A stretch of 64,000 bases of DNA from Alcanivorax sp. DG881 (GCF_000155615.1 NZ_DS989915.1:1191193-1255192), one strand, 5' to 3'; positions 12,363 to 24,311 are shown, numbered from the stretch's first letter. Numbers and translations: made by a program. Notes: a model not told the origin generated them from the letters alone.

Positions 12363-12998
12363 TTAGCTCTTCAGGTCATCCAGTTTCATCTGCACACGGT
12401 CTTTTTCACCGTTGTCCTGCAGGGTTTCCAGCGCCTGGGTATAGGCCTCTGTGGCGGCCTGCTGGTCGTCACGGGCTTTTGCCAGGTCGCCACGCAGCTC
12501 CAGAGCCATGCCGTTAAAGGCAGCCGGGAAGCTGTGATCCAGCTCGGCGGCGGCTTTATCGTAGGCCTGCTGCTGCAGCAGCACACGCACCAGGCGCAGG
12601 CGTGCCGTGTAAGTCAGCGCATCGGTGGCGCCGTTGTCAGCCACATCTTGCAGCAGGGACGCGGCTTTATCGTACTCGCCCGCCTGTACCGCCAGGCGTG
12701 CCTGGGCCAAAGAGGCATAGCCCGCATAGGCACTGCCGGGGAAATCGTCTTTCAGGGCTTCCGCCTGTTTGTTGACGGCGGCTTCATCCACTTGCTGCGC
12801 GGTCAGCGCTTCCACCATCACCTGATACTGCTTGGACGCTTCGGAGGACTGCTCCCCTTGATGGCCTTGCCACTCACGCCAGCCAATCAGGGCTGCCACG
12901 GCCAGTACCACGGTAATAATCGCGGCGGTGCCGTTCTTCTGCCACCACTCTTTAAGCAGCTCCGCCTGTTCGTCTTCATCACGCATGTAATCTGCCAC
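12363..12998 (-). CDS. yfgM: YfgM-like SecYEG-associated TPR protein
   Basis: Single-pass inner-membrane protein with a periplasmic TPR domain, an ancillary factor at the SecYEG translocon that hands proteins to periplasmic chaperones. The 211-residue protein has a short acidic cytoplasmic N terminus, then the family signature LLKEWWQKNGT. A TM helix lies near 24-43, then repeated TPR-like helices (YAGYASLAQARLAVQAGEYDKA). A GTG start is chosen because GGAG lies 6 bases upstream; Met5 is the alternative. It sits between hisS and bamB, as in other gammaproteobacteria. Confidence 0.92.
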   Translation of the reverse strand: MADYMRDEDEQAELLKEWWQKNGTAAIITVVLAVAALIGWREWQGHQGEQSSEASKQYQVMVEALTAQQVDEAAVNKQAEALKDDFPGSAYAGYASLAQARLAVQAGEYDKAASLLQDVADNGATDALTYTARLRLVRVLLQQQAYDKAAAELDHSFPAAFNGMALELRGDLAKARDDQQAATEAYTQALETLQDNGEKDRVQMKLDDLKS

Positions 12999-13015
12999 CC
13001 TGCTCTCCTTTCTTA

Positions 13016-14290
13016 TTAATTGTCCGCCAGGAGCGCTACCAGCTCACTGGCAACCTGATCCCGGGATACTTGCTGCTGCTCGGCCTGGCCGCGCAGGGGT
13101 TTGACCATAACACTGTTACTGGCCAGTTCATCCTCGCCGATAATCAAGGCCACCGCGGCACCGCTGCGATCGGCTTTTTTCATCTGGCTTTTGAAGCTGC
13201 CACCACCGCAGTGCAACTGGATTGCACGGCCGGGCAAGGCATCGCGAAGCTGTTCGGACAATGCCATGGTGGATGCCAATACGTCCCCCATGGCCATCAC
13301 ATAGACGTCCACCGGCGCCGACAGTTCCGGCTTTTCCTGCTCGATAAGCAAAATCAGCCGCTCGACCCCCATGGCGAAGCCCACTGCCGGGGTCGGCTTG
13401 CCGCCCAACTGCTCCACCAGCCCGTCGTAGCGACCGCCGGCACAGACGGTGCCCTGGGCGCCCAGGGCATCGGTGACCCACTCGAAAACGGTCTTGCCGT
13501 AGTAATCCAGCCCACGCACCAGATACGGGTTCACTTTATAAGCAATGCCACTGGCATCGAGCAAGGCTTTCAGCCCTTCAAAATGGGCGACAGCCTCATC
13601 ATTCAGGTAATCGGCCAGCTGTGGCGCATCCTTGAGTACCTCGCGGGTCCCCGGGTCCTTGCTGTCCAGCACGCGCAGCGGGCTGCGCTCCAGACGTTTC
13701 TGCGAGTCCCCATCCAGTGCGTCAACGTGTATTTTCAGATAATCCACCAGCGCATCGCGATAGCGCGCCCGGTCCGCACTGTCACCCAGGGAGTTCAGCT
13801 CCAGCGTGACCTTGTCGGCCAGGCCCAGGGCTTTCCACAGACGTGCCGTGAGCAGAATGACTTCAGCATCAATATCCGGGCCGGACATGCCGAAGGTTTC
13901 CACCCCAATCTGGTGGAACTGGCGATACCGGCCTGCCTGGGGCCGCTCGTGACGGAACATGGGCCCGGTGTACCACAACCGCTGGGTCTGGTTGTACAGC
14001 AACCCATGCTGCTCGCAGGCACGCACACAGCTGGCCGTGCCTTCCGGACGCAGGGTCAGGCTGTCACCGTTACGGTCGTCGAAGGTGTACATTTCCTTTT
14101 CGACGATATCGGTCACTTCACCGATGCTGCGCTTGAACAGATCGGTCTGCTCCACGATGGGCATGCGGATTTCCTGGTAGCCGTAGCTGGCCAGCACGGC
14201 CCCCACTTTTGCTTCCAGCCACTGCCACAGCCCCGTCTGTTCCGGCAGGATATCGTTCATCCCGCGGATGGAGGTGATTTTCTTGCTCAC
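13016..14290 (-). CDS. hisS: Histidyl-tRNA synthetase
   Basis: Class II aminoacyl-tRNA synthetase of 424 residues. Motif 2 lies around [19 protein letters not shown], followed by the histidine-specific loops [15 protein letters not shown] and AGGRYDGL. Motif 3 is [10 protein letters not shown], and the C-terminal anticodon-binding domain is complete. Length is typical. It is upstream of yfgM with an 18-base gap and downstream of ispG. Confidence 0.98.
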   Translation of the reverse strand: MSKKITSIRGMNDILPEQTGLWQWLEAKVGAVLASYGYQEIRMPIVEQTDLFKRSIGEVTDIVEKEMYTFDDRNGDSLTLRPEGTASCVRACEQHGLLYNQTQRLWYTGPMFRHERPQAGRYRQFHQIGVETFGMSGPDIDAEVILLTARLWKALGLADKVTLELNSLGDSADRARYRDALVDYLKIHVDALDGDSQKRLERSPLRVLDSKDPGTREVLKDAPQLADYLNDEAVAHFEGLKALLDASGIAYKVNPYLVRGLDYYGKTVFEWVTDALGAQGTVCAGGRYDGLVEQLGGKPTPAVGFAMGVERLILLIEQEKPELSAPVDVYVMAMGDVLASTMALSEQLRDALPGRAIQLHCGGGSFKSQMKKADRSGAAVALIIGEDELASNSVMVKPLRGQAEQQQVSRDQVASELVALLADN

Positions 14291-14369
14291 GAAAATTCCT
14301 TAAAAAACGCAGAACGCTGGGCGCCTAGCGGCGGACGCTAACCCACGCCCGGCCAAGATCCCGCGCCGT

Positions 14370-15488
14370 CTATTCACTACGGGCAATAATGCCCCTCTCT
14401 TCGTCTTCGCGCTGCTTCTTGACCTTGGCGCGCACCATTCGCTCAAGCTCGTCGACCAGATCGTCAGCGGTAATGTGATGGCTTTTTTCACCGTCGCGGT
14501 AGGCCAGATTATTGGGCGTGCCGCCGGTGAGCCCCACATCCACTTCACGGGCCTCGCCCGGGCCATTCACCAGACAACCAATCACCGCCAGATCAACGGA
14601 TTCGTTGATATCTTCCAGCCGCGCTTCCAGCTCGTTCACGGTTTTGATCACATCGAAGTTCTGCCGTGAGCAGCTGGGGCAGGCAATAATGTTCACGCCT
14701 TTCTTGCGCAGGTTCAGGCTTTTCAGAATATCAAAGCCCACTCGCACTTCTTCCACCGGATCTGCGGCCAGGGACACACGGATCGTGTCGCCAATGCCTT
14801 CCATCAGCAGCGAACCCAGTGCCACTGCAGATTTCACTGTGCCGGAACGGAACGTCCCCGCTTCGGTGACCCCCAGATGCAGCGGCTGTTCCAGTTGTGA
14901 GGACAGTTTGCGATAGGCCTGCAAGGTCATGAACACATTGGAGGCTTTCACGCTGACCTTGAAATCCTGGAAATCGTAACGGTCAAGAATATCCGCATGG
15001 CGCAAGGCCGATTCCACCAATGCATCAGAGGTGGGCTCGCCGTATTTACGCTGCAATTCTTTTTCCAGGGAACCGGCGTTCACGCCGATACGGATTGGCA
15101 ACCCCTTGTCCTTGGCGCACTGAATCACCGCCTTGATACGGTCTTCGCGGCCAATGTTGCCGGGGTTGATACGCAGGCAATCCACGCCCTGCTCGGCCAC
15201 CGCCAAGGCAATCTTGTAGTCGTAATGGATATCCGCCACCAACGGCACATCCACCTGCTTGCGGATTTTGCCAAAAGCCTCGGCGGCATCCATGGACGGC
15301 ACCGACACCCGCACGATATCCACACCGGCATCCTGCAAACGGCGGATCTGGCCAACGGTGGCGTCCACATCACAGGTTTCGGTATTGGTCATGCTTTGTA
15401 CGGAGATCGGGGCATCGCCACCGACAGGGACATTTCCCACCATGACTTGGCGGGTTTTACGACGTTGGATTTTAACTTCCGGTTCCAT
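14370..15488 (-). CDS. ispG: 4-hydroxy-3-methylbut-2-en-1-yl diphosphate synthase
   Basis: Iron-sulfur enzyme of the MEP isoprenoid pathway that reductively opens methylerythritol cyclodiphosphate to HMBPP. The 372-residue protein has the TIM-barrel start ([16 protein letters not shown]), a middle with PLVADIHYD, and the 4Fe-4S ligands in [10 protein letters not shown] and CLVNGPGEA. It is part of the rodZ-ispG-hisS order common in gammaproteobacteria. As a [4Fe-4S] enzyme it depends on the suf system encoded nearby. Confidence 0.98.
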   Translation of the reverse strand: MEPEVKIQRRKTRQVMVGNVPVGGDAPISVQSMTNTETCDVDATVGQIRRLQDAGVDIVRVSVPSMDAAEAFGKIRKQVDVPLVADIHYDYKIALAVAEQGVDCLRINPGNIGREDRIKAVIQCAKDKGLPIRIGVNAGSLEKELQRKYGEPTSDALVESALRHADILDRYDFQDFKVSVKASNVFMTLQAYRKLSSQLEQPLHLGVTEAGTFRSGTVKSAVALGSLLMEGIGDTIRVSLAADPVEEVRVGFDILKSLNLRKKGVNIIACPSCSRQNFDVIKTVNELEARLEDINESVDLAVIGCLVNGPGEAREVDVGLTGGTPNNLAYRDGEKSHHITADDLVDELERMVRAKVKKQREDEERGIIARSE

Positions 15489-15509
15489 GGTGTTTTCTAC
15501 CCTCGCGAA

Positions 15510-16415
15510 TCAGGGAGCGGAGATTCGCACAACTTTACCGGGGGAATCCGTCGGCAAGGTGACAGCGCTGCCGTTGACCAGCAGCTCGTCCACCGCGCCG
15601 GCGTTACCGAGAGTCAGGCTGAACGGCGCTTTACCATCCAGCATCAGGGATGCGCCACCGGATTGCTCGCCCTGGCGCAGGGTGCGCCCGGTGGCATCGG
15701 TGACCTTGATCCAGCAATTGCTGGTAAAACTGAGCAGCAGGCGATCCAGACCGTTGGCTGCGAGCATGGACGAGCCATCATCAGCCTGCTCAGCCTGGCC
15801 ATCATCCGCCTGGGGATCGCTGGCGGCGCTGGCATCAGTCTCATCGCTCTGCATACCGTCGCCAGTGACACCTTCGCCGTCAAGCCCCGCGCCCGCCGGG
15901 GCGCTCTCGGAGCCCATGCCATCAAAACCGTCAACAGCGCCACCAGAGGGCTGGGTGCCGACATTGTCATTCATGTTTTCCTGAGCGGTCTCCTGCTCTG
16001 TCGCCGGCGCTTTTTCCGGCAGTGCAGGCAATTCGCCGCTGGCAGGCCAGAGCGCCCATAACAACGCCACCAGCACCGCCAGCGCCAGCGCGATCAGCAC
16101 CGGCTTGCGCCAGGCCGAAGGCGGCGGCGCAATGGACGGCAACTGCAACGGCTTGTCCAGCACATCGTCGTTAACCATCTGCTGGAAGGTGTTGGCGATT
16201 TCATCTGCCGGCAACCCGAGCAGGCGCGCATAATTGCGCAGATAGCCTTTCACAAAAGTCGCTTCCGGCAGGCGCTCGTAATCGTCCGCATCCAGGCTCT
16301 GCAGGTAGGTCAGCGACAAGTGCAAACGCTGGGCCGCCTGTGCCTGGGTCATGCCCTGGGCTTCACGGGCTTTGCGACAACGTTCGCCGGGTAAGACCAC
16401 CATGTCATCGCTCAT
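15510..16415 (-). CDS. rodZ: RodZ-like cytoskeletal/helix-turn-helix protein
   Basis: Membrane protein linking MreB to the cell-wall machinery. The 301 residues contain an N-terminal Xre-type HTH (CRKAREAQGMTQAQAAQRLH to about residue 75) and a TM helix near 107-127. An acidic, Ala/Gly/Asp-rich linker follows, then a C-terminal DUF4115 beta domain (WIKVTDATGRTLRQGEQ). The start overlaps the pilF stop by 4 bases (ATGA), so the two are translationally coupled. Confidence 0.93.
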   Translation of the reverse strand: MSDDMVVLPGERCRKAREAQGMTQAQAAQRLHLSLTYLQSLDADDYERLPEATFVKGYLRNYARLLGLPADEIANTFQQMVNDDVLDKPLQLPSIAPPPSAWRKPVLIALALAVLVALLWALWPASGELPALPEKAPATEQETAQENMNDNVGTQPSGGAVDGFDGMGSESAPAGAGLDGEGVTGDGMQSDETDASAASDPQADDGQAEQADDGSSMLAANGLDRLLLSFTSNCWIKVTDATGRTLRQGEQSGGASLMLDGKAPFSLTLGNAGAVDELLVNGSAVTLPTDSPGKVVRISAP

Positions 16416-17197
16416 TGCTGCGCTCCTTTTTCTTGCTCAGCTTTCCATTCCTGCCACTGACGGTACTCGCCAGAGCGGCGGTACAAATTATCCAGCGCCA
16501 GCTCATAGCTGGACTGCTGGTTGCGGTAGCCCAATGAATTGGACAATTGAATCCCCAGCCACAGGGCCCGGGCACTCTGCCGACCGGTGCGCTGCACATA
16601 TTGCTGGTAATAATCCCAGGCCAGGCGGCTGCGGTCTTCATCGAAGTACAGCTGCGCCAGCTCCAGGCTGGGTTGAACGGAACGCGGATTCAGACGCAGT
16701 GCTTTCACATAGGCATTGCGTGCATCGTCATCGTTCCCCAGTTTCTGGTAACAACGGCCCATGTTCTCCCAGGCACTGCCGCGCCCTTCATAGGACGGGT
16801 CGTTAGCGGCTTTCTTGAAATGCTTGAGCGCTTCCTTGTACTCGCCACGGCCATACAGCAAGGTGCCGTAGTTATTCAGGGCCGGGGAATAATGGCGGTT
16901 CGCATCCAGTGCCTTGCGGTAATGGTATTCTTCGTTGGCAGGATCCTGCTCGTACTTGTACAGCAACGCCATGGCGTTGTGTGCAACGGCACTGTCATCA
17001 TCCAGGCTCAGTGCGCGGGAAAAATGACGGCGCGCTTCTGACGGGCTGCCTTGCTGCAGGTACTGCAAGCCAGCAGCCACACGGCTGTTTACCGCATCAT
17101 CCACTTTTACCTTGGGTCCATCGTCCACCGTCACACACCCGGCGGCCAAAAATCCTGCAAAACTCAGGATAAAAATAACCTGAAAAAAACGTCTCAT
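16412..17197 (-). CDS. pilF: Type IV pilus biogenesis TPR lipoprotein PilF/PilW
   Basis: Pilotin that places the PilQ secretin in the outer membrane. The 261-residue protein has a lipoprotein signal peptide (FILSFAGFLAAGC, lipidated Cys21), then about six TPR units (for example AVAHNAMALLYKYEQDPANE and YSPALNNYGTLLYGRGEYK). It overlaps the rlmN stop by one base and the rodZ start by 4 bases, forming a tight rlmN-pilF-rodZ operon. Confidence 0.95.
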   Translation of the reverse strand: MRRFFQVIFILSFAGFLAAGCVTVDDGPKVKVDDAVNSRVAAGLQYLQQGSPSEARRHFSRALSLDDDSAVAHNAMALLYKYEQDPANEEYHYRKALDANRHYSPALNNYGTLLYGRGEYKEALKHFKKAANDPSYEGRGSAWENMGRCYQKLGNDDDARNAYVKALRLNPRSVQPSLELAQLYFDEDRSRLAWDYYQQYVQRTGRQSARALWLGIQLSNSLGYRNQQSSYELALDNLYRRSGEYRQWQEWKAEQEKGAQQ

Positions 17198-18339
17198 TAG
17201 GTCTGCGCTGTGTTGTTATCGGTTTGTTCGGCGCGATGAAAAATGGATTCCTTCCAGCGCTCACTGCGCCGGGTGCGATCCTTCACCTGCCCCACTAACT
17301 GACCACAAGCGGCATCGATGTCATCGCCGCGCGTTGTCCTGACCGTGGTCATTACTCCATTGTCATTCAGGTACTTGTGGAACTCCAAAATATCGTTCTT
17401 GCGTGACCGCTCATAACCGGCATGCGGAAACGGGTTGAACGGGATCAGGTTAACCTTCACGGGAATGCCGTTAAGCAGTTTAACCAATTGACGTGCATGT
17501 TCCGGCTTGTCGTTCACATCCCGCAACATCACATATTCCATGGTGATGGTGTTATGACGGTGGGTGATGTTCTTGCTGTAGCTCTTGCAGGCCGCCATCA
17601 GGTCTTTCAGCGGATACTTGCGGTTCAGCGGCACCAGCTGGTTGCGCAGCTCATCATTGGGCGCATGCAGGCTTACTGCCAGGGACACATCCAGATCTTC
17701 GCTGAGCTGATTCATCTTCGGAATCACCCCGGAGGTGGACACGGTGATGCGCTTTTTACCAATGCCGTAGCCCAGATCATCTTTCATGATCCGCATGGCC
17801 GTGAGCACCTTGTCGTAATTGAGCAGCGGCTCGCCCATGCCCATCATCACCACATTGGTAATCGGGTGCTGACCCAGGTTACGGCGCGGGCCAAAGGCGC
17901 GGCTTGCCTGCCACACCTGGCCGATGATCTCGGCGCTGGTCATGTCGCGCTGAAAGCCCTGCTTGCCGGTGGAGCAAAAGCTGCAATCCACTGCACAGCC
18001 CACCTGGGATGACACACACAGGGTGCCGCGACGACCATCGGGAATAAATACGGTTTCCACGGCACCGCCGTTATCCATTTCGAACACCCATTTACGGGTG
18101 CCGTCACGGCTGATGCTCTCGTGGGTTACCTTCGGGCCGCGGATTTCCGCCACCTCGGACAATTTCTGGCGCAATGCCTTACCCACATCGGTCATTTGCT
18201 CGAAGGAATCCGCCTGGTGGTGGTGGATCCATTTGAGCACCTGCTGGGCACGGAATTTTTTCTCCCCCATGGTCAGGAAGAACTCTTCCATTTGCGGGCG
18301 AGAAAGGCCGAGCAGATTCACCTTCTGTTGGGCAGTCAT
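17197..18339 (-). CDS. rlmN: Dual-specificity 23S rRNA/tRNA A2503/A37 methyltransferase
   Basis: Radical SAM methyltransferase that makes 2-methyladenosine at 23S rRNA A2503 and tRNA A37. The 380-residue protein has the CxxxCxxC cluster in [11 protein letters not shown], the SAM motif [11 protein letters not shown] and the methylated Cys near the C terminus (DIDAACGQL). I start at MTAQQKVN because GGAG lies 6 bases before that ATG. A TTG four codons upstream would place the Shine-Dalgarno inside the gene. It is separated from ndk by a long hairpin. Confidence 0.97.
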   Translation of the reverse strand: MTAQQKVNLLGLSRPQMEEFFLTMGEKKFRAQQVLKWIHHHQADSFEQMTDVGKALRQKLSEVAEIRGPKVTHESISRDGTRKWVFEMDNGGAVETVFIPDGRRGTLCVSSQVGCAVDCSFCSTGKQGFQRDMTSAEIIGQVWQASRAFGPRRNLGQHPITNVVMMGMGEPLLNYDKVLTAMRIMKDDLGYGIGKKRITVSTSGVIPKMNQLSEDLDVSLAVSLHAPNDELRNQLVPLNRKYPLKDLMAACKSYSKNITHRHNTITMEYVMLRDVNDKPEHARQLVKLLNGIPVKVNLIPFNPFPHAGYERSRKNDILEFHKYLNDNGVMTTVRTTRGDDIDAACGQLVGQVKDRTRRSERWKESIFHRAEQTDNNTAQT

Positions 18340-18376
18340 AGCATTCTCCAATAGGAAACCGGGTTTCCTTTAAACG

Positions 18377-18402
18377 CCAACCACGGCCAAGGCCGTGGTT
18401 GG
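18377..18402 (-). terminator. Hairpin between ndk and rlmN
   Basis: A perfect 12-bp stem CCAACCACGGCC / GGCCGTGGTTGG with a 2-base loop lies downstream of ndk. The T-run behind it on the minus strand is weak (GTTTAAAGG), so it may be a leaky terminator or an mRNA-stabilising hairpin. Confidence 0.5.
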
Positions 18403-18421
18403 TATTGCACGCAGGCTGAAA

Positions 18422-18853
18422 TTAGCTAGCGCGCGGGCACAGTTCTTCGTCAGAGAAGAAGTAGGCCAGTTCGCGTGCGGCAGATTCGGTGGAGTCAGAA
18501 CCATGGACCGCGTTTGCATCGATTGTTTCCGCAAAATCTGCACGAATAGTGCCAGCTTCCGCTTCTTTCGGGTTGGTAGCCCCCATCAGGTCACGGTTTT
18601 TGGCAACCGCATCTTCACCTTCCAGCACCTGTACAACGACAGGACCGCTGGTCATGAAGCCCACCAGATCCTTGAAGAAAGGACGCTCTTTGTGCTCAGC
18701 GTAGAAGCCGCCCGCCTTTTCGTCGCTCAGGTGTACCATTTTCATGGCAACCACGCTCAGGCCAGCCTTCTCGAAACGGGTAACGATTTCGCCGATCACG
18801 TTCTTGGCCACGGCATCAGGCTTGATGATAGAGAGTGTGCGCTCAACAGCCAT
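18422..18853 (-). CDS. ndk: Nucleoside diphosphate kinase
   Basis: Transfers the gamma phosphate between nucleoside triphosphates and diphosphates through a phospho-His. The 143-residue protein is full length, starting [14 protein letters not shown]. The active-site His lies in NAVHGSDS, with the C-terminal YFF/EE region following. First gene of the ndk-rlmN-pilF-rodZ-ispG-hisS block. A TATAAT on the minus strand at 18981-18986 is a plausible -10. Confidence 0.98.
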   Translation of the reverse strand: MAVERTLSIIKPDAVAKNVIGEIVTRFEKAGLSVVAMKMVHLSDEKAGGFYAEHKERPFFKDLVGFMTSGPVVVQVLEGEDAVAKNRDLMGATNPKEAEAGTIRADFAETIDANAVHGSDSTESAARELAYFFSDEELCPRAS

Positions 18854-19082
18854 CAGTCAGTTCACTCCAGATTTGCGTTAAATGTGGTCCTCGGGAACAG
18901 CAAGGGCTGTCCGGGGCAATGACAGGGGCGATCGCTGGCCGGTCAAAGCCGCCAGTGACACCACCCCTTGGAACCGGCGGATTATACGCAAGCGGGGCGA
19001 ATTATGATACCGTTGCCGCCCCGTCGGAGGCGCCCATGTCCCGCTGTTGCCGGGGGCGCCCATTTTCTTCCTCGCCCCCTAT

Positions 19083-19133
19083 TCGACAGCGCCCTGTAAT
19101 GGCGTATAATACCCGACTAAATTACTCTGGTAT
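19083..19133 (+). promoter_or_regulatory. suf promoter with IscR type 1-like operator
   Basis: TCGACA (19083-19088), 16 bases, then TATAAT (19105-19110) form a strong promoter 55 bases before sufB. Overlapping the -10 and start region, 19109-19133 matches the 25-base type 1 IscR consensus (ATASYYGACTRWWWYAGTCRRSTAT) at 23 positions. The left half is ATACCCGACT and the right half ACTCTGGTAT. Placement across the start site predicts repression by [2Fe-2S]-IscR. The regulator itself is encoded at about 27.5-27.9 kb. Confidence 0.75.
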
Positions 19134-19165
19134 TCCAACACCACCTGAACCGCAGGCCCTGATCT

Positions 19166-20605
<1,440 letters not shown>

Positions 20606-20680
20606 CCCCCCGCTCCACCGAACAACACCCTGAATTAACTCGGGCCGGATTCCCGGCCCAACCGAAAGGCGCATCAAAAT

Positions 20681-21436
20681 ATGCTGGAAATTCGTGATCT
20701 GCACGCCACCGTGGCGGACAAGCCGATTCTCAAGGGCCTGAACCTGACCGTTAAACCGGGCGAGGTACACGCCATCATGGGCCCCAATGGCTCCGGCAAA
20801 TCCACTCTGGCCAACGTACTGGCGGGTCGTGACAATTACGCAATCACCGGCGGCGAAGCCCTTTTCGAAGGCAACAGCCTGGCGGACCTGGAACCGGAAG
20901 AGCGCGCCCAGGCCGGCCTGTTTCTGGCCTTCCAGTACCCGGTGGAAATCCCCGGCGTCTCCAACATGGAATTTCTCAAAGCGGCTTTGGAATCCGTGCG
21001 CGGAGCCCAGGGCAAGGAAGAGTGGGATTCGGTCACCCTGCTTCGTCAGGCCCGCGCGGCCTGCAAACAGGTCAACCTGGATGCCAGCTTCCTCAAGCGC
21101 GGCGTTAACGAAGGCTTTTCCGGCGGCGAGAAAAAGCGCAACGAAATCATGCAGATGCTGCTGATGGAACCGAAGCTGGCGCTGCTCGATGAAACCGACT
21201 CCGGCCTCGACATCGACGCCCTGCAAACCGTGGCCAAGGGCGTCAACTCCCTGCGCAGCCCGGAACGCGGCATCGTGCTGGTGACCCACTATCAACGCCT
21301 GCTGGACTACATCGTGCCGGACTTCGTGCACGTGCTGTCCAACGGCCAGATCATCAAATCCGGCGGCAAGGAACTGGCCCACGAGCTGGAAGAGAAAGGC
21401 TACGGCTGGTTGACCGGAGAAGAGGAGTCCGCATGA
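20681..21436 (+). CDS. sufC: SufC ATPase of the Suf complex
   Basis: ABC-type ATPase that drives conformational change in SufBCD. The 251 residues carry Walker A GPNGSGKST, signature FSGGEKKRNEI, Walker B LALLDETDSGLDIDAL and the H-loop VTHYQR. The DETDSGLD form is the SufC hallmark. It overlaps sufD by 4 bases. Confidence 0.98.
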   Translation: MLEIRDLHATVADKPILKGLNLTVKPGEVHAIMGPNGSGKSTLANVLAGRDNYAITGGEALFEGNSLADLEPEERAQAGLFLAFQYPVEIPGVSNMEFLKAALESVRGAQGKEEWDSVTLLRQARAACKQVNLDASFLKRGVNEGFSGGEKKRNEIMQMLLMEPKLALLDETDSGLDIDALQTVAKGVNSLRSPERGIVLVTHYQRLLDYIVPDFVHVLSNGQIIKSGGKELAHELEEKGYGWLTGEEESA

Positions 21437-22662
21437 GTCTCTCTGCCTCCTCCCTGGCGCAGGAACTGAAAACCCAGGCGCTGGCCAACGCACAGCGTAG
21501 CGGCAGCGAAGGCGATGCTCTGGCCGCCCTGGAAGCAGCCAACTTCCCTGAGCGCAAAACCGAGCGCTGGAAGTACACCTCTTTGCAGGCACTGGCCGAT
21601 GGCCATCTCAATGCCATCGCCGACGGCGAAATCAGCCAACCGCTGCCCGCTCTGTCTGAGCATGTGGTGACGATCAACAACGGCCAGTTGGTCAGCCACA
21701 ACCTGCCCGATGGCGTAACCCTGTCCCACGATGGCCCTGCCATCAACGGCCTGCAGACCCCGTTTGCGTTCTACAACAGCGCCGTTGCCAGCCAGCCCGT
21801 GGTGCTGACCGTGGCCGCCAACACCCGTATCGAGCAGCCCATCCATGTGCAGATCCAGTCTGCCAGCGATGCCCCCGCGCACTGCAATCCGCGCCTGGTG
21901 GTGGTATTGAATCAGGGCGCCGAAGCCGCCGTGATCGAGCATTACCATGGGCAAGGCGAGGCGTTGACCAATGCGGTCACCGCCTTGGTCACCGCCGACA
22001 ATGCCCAGCTGACTCACTATCGGCTGCAGGGCGAGCAGGCCAGCAGCCTGCATATCGGCACCCTGATCATCGATCAGCAAGGCATCAGCAAGGTCGACAG
22101 CTACCAGTTGATGACCGGCAACCGCCTGCGTCGTAACGACGTGCGCGCCCTGGTCAGCAAAAGCGGCGCCGAACTGAACATGAAAGGCATCTTCGTGGTG
22201 CGCGACAAGACCCACGTGGACAACCAGCTGTGCGTAGAGCACTCGGTGCCCAACTGTGAATCGGACCAGAACTTCAAAGGCCTGGCCGGCGAAAATGGCA
22301 AGGCAGTGTTCAACGGCCGCATCCATATTCACCCCGGTGCCAGCGGCACCAATGCCGAGCTGTCCAACAAGAACCTGCTGCTCAATCCCGGCGCCGAAAT
22401 CAACACTAAGCCGGAGCTGGAAATCTACAACGACGACGTAAAGTGTGCCCACGGCACCACCGTCGGCCAGCTTGATGCCATGCAGCAGTTCTACCTGCAA
22501 TCGCGCGGCATTCCGGCCGCCGAAGCCAAGCGCATGCTGAGCCTGGGCTTCGTCAACGAGCTGCTGATGACCCTGCCCCACGAGAAAGTAGCCGAATGGG
22601 CCACGCCCTGGCTGGAAGCCGAGCTGGCTCACACCACGCCGGCGGGAGAGTCTGCCGCATGA
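21433..22662 (+). CDS. sufD: Fe-S assembly protein SufD
   Basis: SufB paralogue in the SufBC2D complex, needed for iron acquisition and scaffold function. The 409 residues show FPERKTERWKYTSL near the N terminus and the beta-helix core. The C-terminal CAHGTTVGQLDAMQQFYLQSRGI block follows, with the conserved His. Overlaps sufC (ATGA) upstream and sufS (ATGA) downstream. Confidence 0.97.
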   Translation: MSLSASSLAQELKTQALANAQRSGSEGDALAALEAANFPERKTERWKYTSLQALADGHLNAIADGEISQPLPALSEHVVTINNGQLVSHNLPDGVTLSHDGPAINGLQTPFAFYNSAVASQPVVLTVAANTRIEQPIHVQIQSASDAPAHCNPRLVVVLNQGAEAAVIEHYHGQGEALTNAVTALVTADNAQLTHYRLQGEQASSLHIGTLIIDQQGISKVDSYQLMTGNRLRRNDVRALVSKSGAELNMKGIFVVRDKTHVDNQLCVEHSVPNCESDQNFKGLAGENGKAVFNGRIHIHPGASGTNAELSNKNLLLNPGAEINTKPELEIYNDDVKCAHGTTVGQLDAMQQFYLQSRGIPAAEAKRMLSLGFVNELLMTLPHEKVAEWATPWLEAELAHTTPAGESAA

Positions 22663-23870
22663 TGGATATCCAGGCCCTGCGCGCACAATTTCCGATTCTC
22701 GATCAACAGGTGAACGGCAAGCCGCTGGTCTATCTGGACAATGGCGCCACCACCCAGAAACCGGTGGCGGTGCTGGAAGCGCTGGATAACTACTACCGCA
22801 CGGTGAATTCCAACGTGCACCGTGGCGCTCACTACCTGAGCGACGAAGCCACCGGCCAGTTCGAAGGTGCCCGCGAAACGGTAGCGCACTTCCTCAACGC
22901 CAGCCGCGAAGAAATCCTGTGGACCAAGGGCACCACCGAGTCCATCAACATGGTGGCCCAGTGCGTGGCCCGGGAGCGCCTGCAGCCCGGCGATGAAGTG
23001 CTGATCGGCACCAGCGAGCACCACGCCAACATCGTCCCCTGGCAACAGGCCTGCGCCGCCACCGGCGCCACACTGAAAGTGATTCCGCTGCGTGACGACT
23101 GCAGCCTGGATCAGGACGCCTTCGTCCAACTACTCAGTGAGAAAACCAAAATTTTCGCCATTGGCCATGCCAGCAATGCGCTGGGCACGCTGAACCCGGT
23201 GAAAGAGATGGTGGCCCGGGCGAAAGCCGCCGGCGCCATCACCTTGATCGACGGCGCCCAGGCCGTGGCCCACTTCCCGGTGGACGTGCAGGATCTGGAC
23301 GTGGATTTCTACGCCTTCTCCGGGCATAAGCTATTTGGCCCCACCGGTATCGGCGTACTCTATGGCCGCCGCGCACTGCTGGAAGCCATGCCGCCCTACC
23401 AGACCGGCGGGGAAATGATTGAAACGGTCAGCTTCGAAGCAAGCACCTGGAACCAGCTGCCTTACAAATTCGAAGCGGGCACGCCCAACATCGCCGGCGC
23501 CATCGGCCTGGCCGCCGCCATTGAGTGGCTGAACCAGCAGGATCGCCCGGCCCTGGCCGTCCACGAAGACGCCTTACTGGCCCGCGCCACCGAGCGCGCC
23601 CAAGCCTGCGACGGCTTGAAAATCATCGGCACCGCCACCAGTAAAGTGAGTGTACTGTCCTTTTTGCTGGACGGTGGCCACCCGGCCGATGTGGGCATGC
23701 TGCTGGATAAACAGGGCATCGCCGTTCGCACCGGCCACCACTGCACCATGCCATTGATGGATACTTTGGGTATTCCCGGTACTGTCAGGGCCTCATTCTC
23801 GATTTATAATACGCTGGAAGAGGTGGATCGCCTGTTCGAAGGTCTTGAGAAGGTCAAAACCTTCCTGTGA
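22659..23870 (+). CDS. sufS: Cysteine desulfurase SufS (class II)
   Basis: PLP enzyme that takes sulfur from cysteine for the Suf scaffold. It has 403 residues. YLDNGATTQKP opens the fold, the PLP lysine lies in FSGHKLFGPTGIG, and the catalytic Cys in RTGHHCTMPLMD (group II, short loop). The frame extends upstream inside sufD. ATG 22659 is chosen because it overlaps the sufD stop and has GGGAG 8 bases upstream; the next codon is also ATG. It works with SufE encoded two genes on. Confidence 0.97.
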   Translation: MMDIQALRAQFPILDQQVNGKPLVYLDNGATTQKPVAVLEALDNYYRTVNSNVHRGAHYLSDEATGQFEGARETVAHFLNASREEILWTKGTTESINMVAQCVARERLQPGDEVLIGTSEHHANIVPWQQACAATGATLKVIPLRDDCSLDQDAFVQLLSEKTKIFAIGHASNALGTLNPVKEMVARAKAAGAITLIDGAQAVAHFPVDVQDLDVDFYAFSGHKLFGPTGIGVLYGRRALLEAMPPYQTGGEMIETVSFEASTWNQLPYKFEAGTPNIAGAIGLAAAIEWLNQQDRPALAVHEDALLARATERAQACDGLKIIGTATSKVSVLSFLLDGGHPADVGMLLDKQGIAVRTGHHCTMPLMDTLGIPGTVRASFSIYNTLEEVDRLFEGLEKVKTFL

Positions 23871-23951
23871 CACCAGGCACACCTGATCCGGTTTTTTCGC
23901 GTCAAGCGTCGGGCGTTAAGCGTCTGGCGTTTCATGCAAGGTAGGTAACAC
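23871..23951. repeat. sufS-sufA gap with T-run and GCGTC repeats
   Basis: A short weak hairpin and T6 run (about 23880-23898) are followed by four GCGTC/GCGTT words (23899-23935) of the intergenic repeat type seen behind guaB and sufT. sufA may be transcribed by read-through. Confidence 0.4.
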
Positions 23952-24311
23952 ATGACCGTTCAGACATTCCAACCCGGCCAGGTCACCCTCAACCTGACCG
24001 AGGCAGCCAACCAACAGGCTCTGCGTGAAATCCAGCGGGCCAATGCCACCGGTATTCGCCTGGATCTGGACGAGTCCGGCTGCTCCGGGTTCATGTACAC
24101 CCTGGACTTCGTGGAAGAACCCAAGGACGGCGACAAGCTGTTTGAAATCGACGGCGTAAACCTCTACGTACCGGAAAAATGGCTCCCCATGCTCAACGGC
24201 CTGGTCATCGACTACGTCACCGAAGGCGTCAACAGCCTGTTCAAGTTCCGCAACCCCAACGCCACCGGCGAATGCGGCTGCGGCGAAAGTTTTACGGTAG
24301 ACGACGTCTAA
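23952..24311 (+). CDS. sufA: A-type Fe-S carrier (SufA/IscA family)
   Basis: Carrier that receives clusters from SufBCD and passes them to apo-proteins. The 119 residues contain the three conserved Cys: one in DESGCSGFMY and two in GECGCGESF near the C terminus. Family length is normal. The acidic DLDESGCSG sequence places it in the HesB/IscA fold. Position after sufS supports the SufA name over ErpA. Confidence 0.93.
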   Translation: MTVQTFQPGQVTLNLTEAANQQALREIQRANATGIRLDLDESGCSGFMYTLDFVEEPKDGDKLFEIDGVNLYVPEKWLPMLNGLVIDYVTEGVNSLFKFRNPNATGECGCGESFTVDDV